Shown one piece after another: positions 46,793 through 58,367 of a stretch of DNA of 64,000 nt. Origin of the DNA: Silene latifolia (Eukaryota; Streptophyta; Magnoliopsida; Caryophyllales; Caryophyllaceae). The DNA lies in contig NC_133526.1 in the NCBI RefSeq assembly GCF_048544455.1, forward strand, positions 2,124,001 to 2,188,000, in the 5' to 3' direction. How positions within the stretch are numbered: position 1 is the stretch's first letter; every line of letters begins with the position of its first letter. The position numbers were made by a program, and so were the translations under genes. Under the pieces are notes generated by a model. That model had not been told where the DNA came from and made no database searches. It saw only the letters and a list, made by a program, of their open reading frames with translations.

Positions 46793-49700
46793 CTATATTT
46801 TCCACTTCTGGCTCACCAAGTAAGGCACCATATGCTTCTTCATATCTTCATCTGAAATTCCGAGATGTCCCCCGGTCACTTTGACAAATTTAACTCTCCC
46901 AGCATCATCAAGGGTCTTCAGACCAATCCAATCTTCTGTGTACAGTTTTGTCTGTAATACATGTACTCATACATGACTATCAATCCCCTATGCTAGTCGG
47001 GCACAATGACAATTTTGATGCTAACGTGTTTAAGTGTTTTAAACTTTGCGTACCTTCTGTGCAGGAAGCAAAGGAGTATACGCGCCATCTGGGTAATATC
47101 CAAACCATGACGTTTCTTTAGGCACCAGGACATTGTCTTGCTCAGACTGTGATAACCAAAAGCTAGTTAGTAACTGACCATTATGAGTATTAGAGTGACC
47201 ATTATGAGTATATCCCCCACGAAAACTAGCAAGTGTCGAAACTGACCATTATGAGTATTAGATTGTCTAAGCTGCTGAAACGCTTCTTGTAAGTCGAGTT
47301 TCTTTCACCCGGTTTCTCATTGTTGACCTTCGGAAGGAAGCTACATTTGTCCAAGTAGCCTTTCATATTCTGGCAATCAAGAAAACATAAGCTGCTGAAT
47401 CGCTTCTTGTATACAAAAAAAAAAAAAAAACATTACTTGCAAGGTTCAGTGAACACGAAATAAAACGAAAATTTCACGACAATTGAAGAAGTGACAGGGG
47501 TGTAGTAGAATTATGTAAAAGATGTGGAGCAATGGAATTGTACTCACACTGGGGATCTTAAGATAGCCACTAGGAGCTAAATGTTCCTGCGAATTCAGCG
47601 AATCGACATTTAAAAAGGAGGTTTAGAAAACTTAGTAGTATGAGAGGAAAGCAAGTATCAAACTGTAACCAGTTGCATTTACTCAGTTTAGCGATATTAA
47701 TTAAATTACCTGAACCGGGTCTGAGTAGGCATCGGATTGAATGAGTATATTTGCGAGTTCACAAAATATACCAGACTGCAAGCAAAAAAACCGATTAATT
47801 TTACCCACGAACTAGCATTTCGAAGAAAAGGGTATGACAGCAATTAATTAATTAATTAACTAATTAATTACCCACGAACTAGCATTTTGAAGAAAAAAGT
47901 CACTTACGCCACAAAGTGGAATTGAAGCAATACCAGCATGCGGTCCTCCCAGTGAGATATAATTCTTAACCGGTGGTCCTCCTTCACAGAATTGAATGAC
48001 TCCTCGTGCAATCAAATTTCCCTACAATAGTCGATATAAGATTGATCAGAGAAATTAAAACACGTAAATATCAGATTTTTTTATAGTAGAGCAGAGCAGC
48101 TGAACACAAAGGGACTTACCTGAGAGCGACCAACTATGTTGTAACCTTGCCGGAGTTTTTCCATCTTCTTCACCTAGAGAATCAGAATATCATTTTAAAC
48201 GCAACATACAACACAAGGCAAAAGCGGTTTCAACAACTAGTATTATTTATTTTACCTTATCGCATACAATTTGAGCCTGCAAGGATTAATAAACGGAATT
48301 TAGAACAAGTTTGACAGTCGATAAATGAAACATGTTGATGCTTTCAACTTCTGGTTTACCTGATCTCCAATAGGCGTAAACCAAGAATCCCAGAATCCAT
48401 TTCCAACTTCACTGAAGTCGAAGACAACGAAAAAATTAATCAGATAATTACCTTCAAACAATATCAAAAGCACAGTTGCAGGAAACAGACTATATGCAGA
48501 GCATACATGCAATATCCTTCTGAGCCAGACCAATTACTTAAGCTCTTAGTAAACTTTGTCGTTCCACGACTCGAGCATTCATCCCCAATTCCTATATTAC
48601 ACAATAAAAAAGTTTGTTATGTTTTTTTCTCAATATCGTGAAACAGGAATTCTGCACAACTGCGAATTCACATAGAAAGCGAGGAAGTAATTGTTGGAAA
48701 TAGGGGCTTTATTTAGCAAGTTCATTTTTCCAAATTGTCCCACATTGGTGAGGAAAAGAAAGATGTATGTGTTTATATATCTCCTCTTACCTTACACTAT
48801 CATTAGTGGGTCTAGGGAGGTTTTTGTGAAAGCCTTGCGAGGTGCTTAAATTAGCTCGTGCGCGCGCTGTGCCCGGACCGGATCCGGATTTGGGATTTGG
48901 CAATCGCCTGCAGCGGGCTATGCCTATCTTTAGCTTCATAAAACACATTCACTCACAGTGATCCTTGGGGAACTACCGGCACTAGCTGATCGCCACCACG
49001 GTCGTACCGGGCAAATAGTTTTCAAGGCAGTGGCATCCTACTACGGCACTACTTCTTACGGTTCTATCTTTCTGCTCTATTTCGTTTATTTTCGATTCTA
49101 GTTCTTCTCTGTTACCGCAATTAAACCAACAATTTGAAAACTATTTTAGTTGTTGTAACCATGTCTGTGATTTCGAAAATTGCTCCTAAATTGGCGAAAC
49201 TAGAGTCGTTGGATGGTCACAATTATAAGCGTTGGTCCCAGAAATTATTGATGTATTTTGAGCAGTTAGAAATTGATTATGTTTTATTTAATGACCCGCC
49301 TAAACCTATCACCCCTACTGATGTTGAGACGACCCCTCCTGTTGCTAAAGATGTTAAGTCAAATGAAGAGGATATTGCAAAATTTGTGAAGGACAACAAA
49401 ACTGCTAGGTGGCACATTTTGAATAATATGACAAACACCATGTTCGACTTATTTGCTGTGAATAAGTCCGCTAAGTTTATTTGGGAGGCTTTAGAAACTA
49501 AGTATGGGGTTGATGACGCGAGGAAAAAGAAATATGTTGTGGGAAAATGGTTGGGATTTCAAATAGTTGACGGGAAACCTATCACGGATCAAGTCCATGT
49601 CTATGAAAACTTATGTGTTGATGTTGTGAATGAGGGCATGAAACTTGATGATATCTTTGTAGCTAATGCTCTACTAGATAAATTCTCTCCCTCCTGCTCT

Positions 49701-52616
49701 GATTACCGAAACCAACTTAAGCACAAAAAGAAAGATCTGTCCCTTAAGGAACTTATACGACATATGAGGACCGAGGAGGCTAATCGCCTCAAAGACCTTC
49801 CTGCTAGTCAATCTGTGACTGTTCCTGTTGTTGCTGTTGTTAAAGCTAATCTGGTTGAGTCTGGTGGTCCGTCTTATGCTGAGAAATATAAGGGTAAGGG
49901 TAAGGCCAAGGTTGGTCAGGGTAAGAACCAGGGTCCTGCAAAGAAGAATGGTCCAACGAAGCATACCAAACCGGTTCCTAAGATTTAGAAAGCTGCTAAG
50001 GGTCCTATTGTCTGCTATGTTTGTGGAAAACCTGGGCACAAAGCCTACCAATGTTCTGAGAAGAAATCACGAGGCCAATGTTGTTGTGGATGATGATGTT
50101 ATTACAATTGTGGTTGTGGAAGCTAATCTGTGGGGTAATGTTCTTTGAATGGGTCTTGATATCTTTGGAGCTTTGAGACACCTCTGTCGATAGGGGTTTA
50201 TTTGCTTTGAGTTCGAGGAAGTTCTTTGATGGGGAATGCGTCTACATGGGTAATTCTTCATCCGCAAAGATCACGAGCAAAGGCAAGATCTTTCTCAAAC
50301 TCACCTCGGGGAAAACACTTGCTCTCAGTAATGTTTTATTTGTACCCTCATTGCGTCGAAACCTTGTGTCTGGTGCCTTGTTAAACAAAGCGGGTTTGAA
50401 ACTTGTTTTTGAGGCTGACAAGGTGGTAATGTCGCGTAATGGGGAATTTGTGGACAAGGGTTATCTTCAGAGCCGTCTGGGAGATTTCGGTGGCCCTGTG
50501 CGAAATCCCCGAAAAGGGGCCCTAACTAATACGACTATTAATACGTATACTTACTTTTTTTAAAAAAAAAAAAGAATATATATTTTTCACGATTACACAA
50601 AAAAAAAATTAAATTGGGACCTTAATCATTACTAAAATACTTGGAATATTGTTTGAAGAGTAATGGTTAAACCACATAATCGACAAATAAATTATCAAAA
50701 ACAGACAAATTTGCGCAAATTCTTATTTTAGACGATCTAGTCCGCCTGAAATAAATAAGACGAGATTTTGTGACTATTTTATGGTCAAATGTAATCACAA
50801 TGATCAAGTTAGTGTTACAGCTTATTGTATTTTGTTTTTCAAAAGTGTTCACATTTGACAGAAAATAATATCAAACTTCGTGTCATTATTTCCGACCAAA
50901 ATGACATGGAAAGAGAGACTAACTCAAAAAATTGTCCATAATATAATTACCCCGTAAAGCTACCTACAAGAATTAAAAATAAAAAACTATGAAAAAACAC
51001 ATCACCGCATCAAAGAAGATTTCAATTTGAGCCAAAGATATAGACATTAATGTTTGTTGCTATTAACATGTGTATGACAATGCCTTGATGGTTAGTATAG
51101 ACATTAATGTTTGTTGCTATTAACATGTGTATGACAATGCCTTGATGGTTAGTATTTGCATTTTCACAAACAACCCAGGTTCGATTCTTGATATTGTTCC
51201 TTTCATTTATTTATTTTAAATAAATGCAAAATTTAAGTTAAAAAAGGACTCTACTAGGAGTCGAACTCGAGTCTCTGGTGGAAATAATTGGATCAATTAC
51301 CACCAAGACACCAACAACTTTATGGCATTATATCTCGCTAACATTTATATGTAACAAGCTCACAGACTACTATTAGGCCCTCTTAAATTGGGGGCCCTGT
51401 TCGACCGCACGGGTTGTACACCCATTCAGCCGGCCCTGTTATCTTTCTGGGGGTCTTTTTGTATTGAACACTGATTCTGCTTTTAATAATATTGCATCTT
51501 CTTCTGCTTATATCGCTGAGTCTATTGATGTTTGACATGGTAGATTAGGTCATGTGAATGTGGATTACATTAAAAAACTTAGAACTATGAGTTTAATTCC
51601 AAGTTTGACGAGTCAAGAATTCTCTAAATGTGCTAGCTGTGTTGAGGCTAAGTTTACAAAGAAGCCTAGTAAACCTGTGACTACTAGGATCACGAGTCTT
51701 CTTGAGTTAATTCACACCGACCTAGCTGACTTCAAAAATGTTGCAAGTAGAGGTGGCAAGAATTGTTATGTTACGTTTATAGATGACTATTCTAGATACA
51801 CCCGTGTCTATTTGCTTAAGACTAAAGATGAAGCAGAACAATCTTTTATAAACTTTAAGAATGAAGTTGAGAACCAACTTGACAGGAAAATTAAAAGGGG
51901 CTTTATTATTCTGAATCAGTGTTCAATACAAAAAAGGGGCTGTTAGTGGGTGAGCAAAGGGCTCCTGTTCTTCAGGCCTTGAAAATTAAAAGGGGTTGTA
52001 GTGTGATCCTTGGGGAACTACCGGCACTAGCTGATCGCCACCACGATCGTACCGGGCAAATAGTTTTCATGGCAGTGGCATCCTACCACGGCACTACTTC
52101 TTACGGTTCTATCTTTCTGCTCTATTTCGTTTATTTTCGATTCTAGTTCTTCTCTGTTACCGCAATTAAACCAACAGTAATACTAATGACGGTAAATTTC
52201 CTACAAGAAATTCATGAATTGCAATTCATATTTTCTTGAAAAATTACACCTAACGTAAATTTTAACGTCCTATTTCAATAGTTGAACTGTACAACAGACT
52301 AAAATAAGGAAAACGCATCCAAAAGCAAACGTAAACTAACTCATATAAGCAACAATACAAAAAATACAATAAAAACAAGCTAGAAAGTCCTTATAAAATG
52401 TTACTCATGTTTAACTATTAGGCCAATTAGACACTCGTTATAAAAACTATGAAAAAGTAGCAACTAGATACTCGTTAGAAAAACCGTGCTAAAGAAATGG
52501 TAAAAAGATAGAAGTCGGTACATACCATGAAGCACAATGAAGGGTAGAGAATGAGAGACATGAACAAAGATTAAAACGAAGATAATGTATGTGAAAAATG
52601 GTGAAACAAGTCTCAT
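46793..52616 (-). CDS. Palmitoyl-protein thioesterase (PPT1-like)
   Basis: Eleven exons: 52616-52526, 48591-48507, 48411-48360, 48276-48256, 48173-48120, 48021-47908, 47775-47710, 47586-47548, 47369-47247, 47146-47054, 46951-46793. They give 298 aa with a hydrophobic signal peptide (FFTYIIFVLIFVHVSHS, residues 7-23). The family is recognised from LPFIVLHGIGDECS, GNGFWDSWFTPIG, GYNIVGRSQGNL, ISLGGPHAGIASIPLCG, LAPSGYLKIPSNMKGYL, KETSWFGYYPDGAY and LYTEDWIGLKTLDDAG. The lipase serine is Ser100 (GRSQG); Asp219 and His275 (GGHLGIS) complete the likely triad. The enzyme removes palmitate from cysteines in the lysosome or vacuole. Exon 4 is a 21-bp microexon. Intron 1 (48592-52525) holds a copia element. 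All joins keep frame, so the gene is probably functional. Confidence 0.9.
48692..52176 (+). mobile_element. Ty1-copia retrotransposon in PPT intron 1 (broken)
   Basis: TSD GTAAT (48687-48691 and 52177-52181). The 5' LTR is 48692-49131, starting TGTTGG and ending ACCAACA. A 3' LTR portion is 52003-52176. Inside are gag (about 49134-50090, with the knuckle CYVCGKPGHKAYQC), a protease-like stretch (about 50200-50465), and a pre-integrase/integrase part (about 51530-51900, with HVNVDYIKKL and THTDLADF-like motifs). No reverse transcriptase was recognised. A hAT-like element (50468-51437) is inserted in it. The element is broken, with several breaks. The shared LTR part differs at about three positions in 174, so insertion is fairly recent. 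It lies opposite to the host gene. Confidence 0.85.
50468..51437. mobile_element. hAT-like non-autonomous element nested in the copia element
   Basis: Ends CAGAGCCGTCTG and, in reverse complement, AGGGCCGGCTG, with the 8-bp TSD GTTATCTT (50460-50467 and 51438-51445). The interior has a direct duplication of about 57 bp (TAGACATTAATGTTTGTTGC, about 51040 and 51097) and two tRNA-like segments facing each other (plus 51130-51190, minus 51315-51235). It has no transposase coding. It is younger than the copia insertion that carries it. Confidence 0.75.
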
Positions 52617-53771
52617 GTTTCACGTTATGTAGCAACTTATTATACTTAATTTAGATAATTCTTTTGTGAAAAAAAAAAAGACGAAAGAAATGACAAACTC
52701 CCTTTATTATTATTATGCGATGCAACCCAAAAAGGTAACCCATATGACCATATATATATTATGAAAATGAGATGACGACATGAATGGTACCCAATCTCGG
52801 TATATTAATATGAACTCTATATAAAAGTACGTGAGAGGCTGATACCGAATCTCTATATTACCTGGTGACACTGTGATACCCTAAGCCTCTAGGAGTGTTT
52901 TGTAACTTCATTCAACTTCTAAAAAAAAGTCGATTGGAAAACTATTGACGGGAATGGAGGAAATATTATCCGATCAATAATCATCGTTGCTTCTATATGT
53001 ATGGTTTGACTTTTTGTAACGTGCAATAATGAAACTACATATCCACACTCTATAATCCTTGTTTCCAAGTGGTTTAACTTGTAACGTGCAACTATACGTC
53101 TAGTAATCTTGATTATAATGTTGTTTATTTCTTGGAGAGCAAGTAACTAACTTCCATTTTTTTACGTAATAAATATGCGTATAGATAAGATTTGTTAAAC
53201 GAGTCGAGTCAAATCGAGTCTGACGTGGATCTTCGCTGGTTTGCTCAGTGAAAACTGAAAACAGCTATCTGAGCCGTCGAGTATTCAGATAGTGTATCCG
53301 GTGCACTATTTACGAGTCTTTACCTTAGAAGTTTGATCCGAGATCAGGCTAGGTCACACCTCGGTCAAGTTATTCACGCATGCATGGACTATTTACGAGT
53401 CTTTACCTTAGAAGTTCAATTTCTCGTCTCACAAATCCATGACACACATACGGAGTATAAGGTTGGAGACGGGAGAAGAATGTAAATAACACGACACGGT
53501 CAAATAACAAGACAACTTCAGATAGTGTATCCTGTGCACTATTTTGCACATAAACATGACTTACAATGGCAGCCAGTTAATCATAGGCAGGCCTCACAAA
53601 TTTACAATTGTCTTTCCTACAACATAAACGATGTTACAATGACATACAATCAACTCGTGTAAGGTCGGACTGTTACAATCGAAAATATTACAAAATAGCA
53701 ACAGAATATGGTACAAAAAGTTCCGAGGATGAATTAAAGAGAAAAATATGAAAACAATGATGATCACAAGT
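52617..53771. other. Intergenic sequence with short direct repeats
   Basis: Between the PPT start and the DeSI stop. TATTTACGAGTCTTTACCTT followed by AGAAGTT occurs twice (about 53308 and 53389), and CAGATAGTGTATCC(G/T)GTGCA twice (about 53286 and 53519). The promoter of the PPT gene should lie in 52617-53200, but no box is certain. No gene is supported. Confidence 0.35.
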
Positions 53772-56700
53772 CTACATAAGCTCCCTAGCAAGTTTAACAG
53801 GTTTTTCCTGCAAAAATGCCACGTCGGCTGAGGGTATAGTAAGTAAATGATGATCAGCATCATCCACCACCTCCTCGTCATCGGATTCCGACGTCAATGA
53901 TACCGTGTCATCCTCTGTTGATCCATGACCAATCAAAGGGATCAAATTATATGGACAGAAGAGAGGTAGCAGTACAGAAAAACATACACAAATGTTACTA
54001 CTTACTATCAATCATATATGTTCTCTTCTAGTCCTCAATATAAGATCTAATGAAATCGTTTGTCGTTGTATACATCACAGTCAACATATCAAAGTCTAAT
54101 GGTCTGAGAATGACTAAAAGAAAAAGGATCGATTGTCAAAATGTCATTTCAAATTTCGAGAGAATTCCTTGCTTTTAAAACATTTTCAATGTCAAATTCT
54201 CCCCACAACAACTTCACGGGGGAAAAGGTAACGTTTCAGACTTTCAGCATTGACGCCGGCAGATTATTTTTGTTATTGTCCCTTGATAATTTAGTTAACA
54301 CTACCCTCCAGAAGATGTTTATAGCACAAAGGCTGCACCATGTCGAGCAAGTCATCCAAAAGAGATATCTAATTAAATTTATGTGTGTTTATCCCAACGG
54401 AAAATGAAAGGGAAACCCAAAAACGGAAAGTTAACATTTTTCAATAGAAAGTAGGTTTGGGGAGTGTTCAACACATGTAAATATTTTTAAAGGGTGATTA
54501 GCGAAAAAACTATTAGGAAGTGTGTCCCAAATTTCAGCATTTACAAGGGAGTGAAGGAATAACCCACTTTTGCAAGATCACGTAATCACATTTAACTAAT
54601 GCATCATATACACCACTTCGTCCCATCTAGCCTTTCCCACCAAAACTTATATCCTATGTCACCAAAGCTTGGTTAAAATATCAGACTACATGTTGAAATG
54701 CTAAACTCGGCTATTTAAGGGGGAAAAAACATATTTTGTCATAAAATGAAGTATTCAAGTGTCATACCCATGTCCAAGTGTTAGACTCGAGTATTGGAGA
54801 CAAGGGTACGTGAGGTAATATGACGAGTAGTAGTAATATAATATTATAAACTACTTCTTGGCCCTGATTGTGCTCTGGGGTCGTACTCATATGTTGTAAA
54901 TCAACTACAAAACAAATAGCCAAATAAATGATGGCCTCTTCATTGACCTGTAACTAAGAGGATGGTGAAGAGAACTTGCCTGAGCATGTTAATTGATCAG
55001 GACGCTGTCGAACAGCTGCTATTTGAATTTGTTCCGGTAGTAAGCAATTGAAGAATGAGGCTGCAGCTTCACAAGCATAATTTAGGTAAATTAATAGTCA
55101 CTCGAAAACAGGGATGCAGCTGCTAACTATCAAGTCTACCATGCACTGATCTCATCAATTATCATAAATTGTTAGCAAACTGATTATCTAAAACCAGGCA
55201 TTCATGAACGAAAACACATCATACAAGTTCATATATACTGCTGCAGTTTCTATGAGTTGCATGAAGCCATGAAAAAAAAGGCATGTCCTCACCTAATCGT
55301 GCAAGTCGATTGACCCAGCCAGGAATACCTTTCCCCGCGAGACGCGTACAGACTTCATCTGTAAAATGGTTACAGTTCTTGGCAATTAGATGATATGTGT
55401 TTCCATGATACTTTGATGCAAGTTCCTGCATAAATGAGCGAAATTCGGAGCGAGACATGTCCGTGCTGCCAAGAGGTATTGACTTTCTAAAAATAAATCC
55501 AGGGCAGCTCCTGGGTTCCACTTCAAACACACCACTAGTAGGATAGTCATGTGCTCCAAATCCATACTCCATGCCATGAACTGCATTTTGAGGTACATGA
55601 GCAAATAATGCAGACAACAATGACGATGAAACATATGCAGAGTATAAATCATGTTGTAAAAGTCGTATAACTAATGTAAGATGCAACTAAGCAAGCAGTA
55701 TATTTCCATGGTACACGAATCCAAGGTGTGAAGACAAGAATTGCCAAAGTAATTGTTTCCCAAAACAACACTCAAGAACTGCATGATGTAATAGTTTCAG
55801 CCAATCACAATAAAATTTGAACTGGGGAAGAACACAAGAACATTATCAATATACAATTCTAAAGATCAAAATTCTTCGTCCATTTATGAGCAATACAGCC
55901 ATAAAGCCTCTCTTCTGTTCTAATCTGGCAAACAATGACACTCAGTCAACCATAGATGAACGCAAATGGCGACTCAATGATCGACAAATAGAGCATTAAG
56001 CATGCTTGAGTACCACACAAGAAAGTTGACTTCCTAATTTAGGACATGAGTTATTCATAAGAAAACACAGTTGGAACAATAAATTATCATCGACAATTCT
56101 TGAAGCACAAGCAGAAATTTAAAAGTAGGCTAAACGATGAAATAACAGAAAGAGACAGCTCCTGGAGCAGCAAAAAGCATTGAGTTTACCCCCAAAAAAT
56201 TCACGAAAATTATTCATGGATTCTTTGAACTTCGAAGATCCTAGTTTCCCAAAATTTACGTTAGCTCTTTATAAAAGTGTAGCTTTCAATTCACATATAT
56301 TTACCAACCAACATTGGTTGGCCTAGTCTAGTTTGAAGTTTGAACAATCATTAGCACCTGGATGGTATATAAACATGGATACAGAAACAGAAGTTTTCAT
56401 ACTAGTGAGAACTCCACACCTGGAATCACTTTCGCTAACAAGAGAACTACTCCCTCCGCGATTCTATGATCTTCCCTTTTTTTTGCACATCGTTTTCGGC
56501 AACAATATTATACATCAATAAGATCAACAAGTGGGACATTAACTAAGTTAACTGAATCTAACCCCCAACCCTTCCCCAACATCATCAGACCCCACCAACC
56601 TCCCCTTCCCCAAGATAAAATTGTTATTGGCCCTCTTCGTGGCACCATATATGCTACCCAATACCGTCCTAACCAGCAGTGCCGACAGGCCCCCATCTCT

Positions 56701-58367
56701 GGATCACCTTGCTTGTTGCCAAAGTCACCTACTTCTACAACCTATGTTACTTAAACTCGCATACAAGAACTGGGCATGGGTTCATATCACAAAATGTTGG
56801 GACTCTTCCAGGCTCAAATTTTAACACATGAGGACCCTGTCCTAATGATAAAGGTACGGCGACACGTCTTCAAATAAAAAAAAAAAAAAAAATTATCTAC
56901 AATAAAATATTTAGAGGTTTTTAAACAAAATAGAGAGGTTTTAAAACATAATCCTTAAAATTGTCAATCCTTTAATCTGTTCATGTAATATTGTCTCTGC
57001 AGAGAAGTCTCGATATGGCAAGTGTCAGGTAAAGATCCCTACCCATATCCTTAAAGTGTCGCGTCGGTCACAGGTATGACACTAAAATTAAAGAGTTGAA
57101 GTGTCAAGAGCAAGTGTCAAGTGCCATGTTATAGCCCAATGTATTACCTTCGAATACTTGTTTCCACAGATTGCCTTACATGCTCCTGCACCCGCTTGCC
57201 ACTGTCACGCCCAAAAACCCCTGTAAGCCTTCCTACCAACCACAATATCTAGCTCACAAGGCCATATTCACTACTGCAACTCTTTGGCTCTTAATGCTTC
57301 TACTCACCAAATCATCAATGATCTCAAGAACTTCCATACATGCTCCCCATGATGGTTCCCATGATCTGATTGTTAACGATTGCTCCACACTGCCCGTCTC
57401 CTATATTGGTTTACTTTTTATTTTCTACTTCTATTATCTTCACTCTGTATGAACTATGAAGCATCTTGCATTAACATTCTACTTTATTTGTAAGCAGATC
57501 CAACTGAGGCATTCTTGTAATGATGATTGATCAACACACTCATGAGTCACACCCCTAACCAAACCACTCCCTACATCCCATTTTCAACTTCTTTCCAAGA
57601 TTGAGCTCATCAAGGGACATCCATCTTGCTGGGGCATGGTAAAAATAAAGCTTAATCCTATAACAAGTTCCACACTTCCACCTACTTGTAAAGCCTGCTT
57701 GCTTAGATCTAGAATTCATCACGTATTTGCGAAAAGTAGCTTCTTCCATAAATGACACAAAGTAAACAACTTCATAAACCTCTACAAAATGCTCCCCTCC
57801 CTTCCCCACTCGTTCCCCGATTATCGAATAAAAGCACACCAATACACAATCATCTTTTACAAACATACCATGTACCAGCCTAAAGCCGAGCACACTAGAA
57901 GAAATCCATGAGATAATACTTCATCTATTTCCAGTGACGAAACTAAAGGGCTAACAGGGAAGCTCATCCTTTTGGCAATGAAAGGTTCAAAATTTCCCCC
58001 ACAATTTTCGCTCTCTAACTACAAATCCTTGTTCCGCCACTGCTTCCTTTTCAAAATCAACCTCACACAATTCGACAGACGTATACAATCAAAAGGAACA
58101 AGCAAAGAACAACATTAAAAACATATACAATCAAACAAAACCGAGAAAACACAAAATTTAAAAAACGTAAACAATCAAATGAACAGAAAAAGCGAAGAAA
58201 GACGAAAGATCACCTTCAATTCCGGAATGAAAGATACCTAAACCAAACCAATACAAATAATTATTAACAGGAGTAAGATCATATACATTTAGATACAATG
58301 CCGTCCTTTCTTTACCTCCCCCTTCACTCTCCTTTCTCCCACTCCATCCCCCAAAACTGAACCGCAT
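53772..58367 (-). CDS. PPPDE/DeSI-type deubiquitinating or deSUMOylating isopeptidase
   Basis: Four exons: 58367-58214, 55580-55293, 55060-54980, 53914-53772. They total 666 nt, 221 aa, in frame at every join. The PPPDE fold is recognised from LNVYDLTPVNNYLYWFGLGI, then FHSGIE with catalytic His47, EYGFGAHDYPTSGVFEVEPR, and YHLIAKNCNHFTDE with catalytic Cys121. LAGKGIPGWVNRLARLG precedes a short Cys/Leu-rich linker (FFNCLLPEQIQ) and an acidic tail (ESDDEEVVDDAD). Plant relatives are described as deSI-like proteins acting on ubiquitin or SUMO conjugates. Exon 3 uses a GC donor (CTCAG/GCAAGT). Intron 1 is 2.6 kb and contains a segment repeated at 15.4 and 22.6 kb. Probably functional. Confidence 0.88.
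55773..56014. repeat. DeSI intron 1 segment also present in duplicated units A and B
   Basis: From CAAGAACTGCATGATG to AGCATGCTTGAGTACCA. It closely matches 15427-15645 and 22619-22812 (shared blocks include AAAATTTGAACTGGG, AAAATTCTTCGTCCATTTAT and AATCTGGCAAACAATGA). Here it lies within a gene intron, in the distal units next to a nucleoredoxin-like fragment. Confidence 0.75.
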
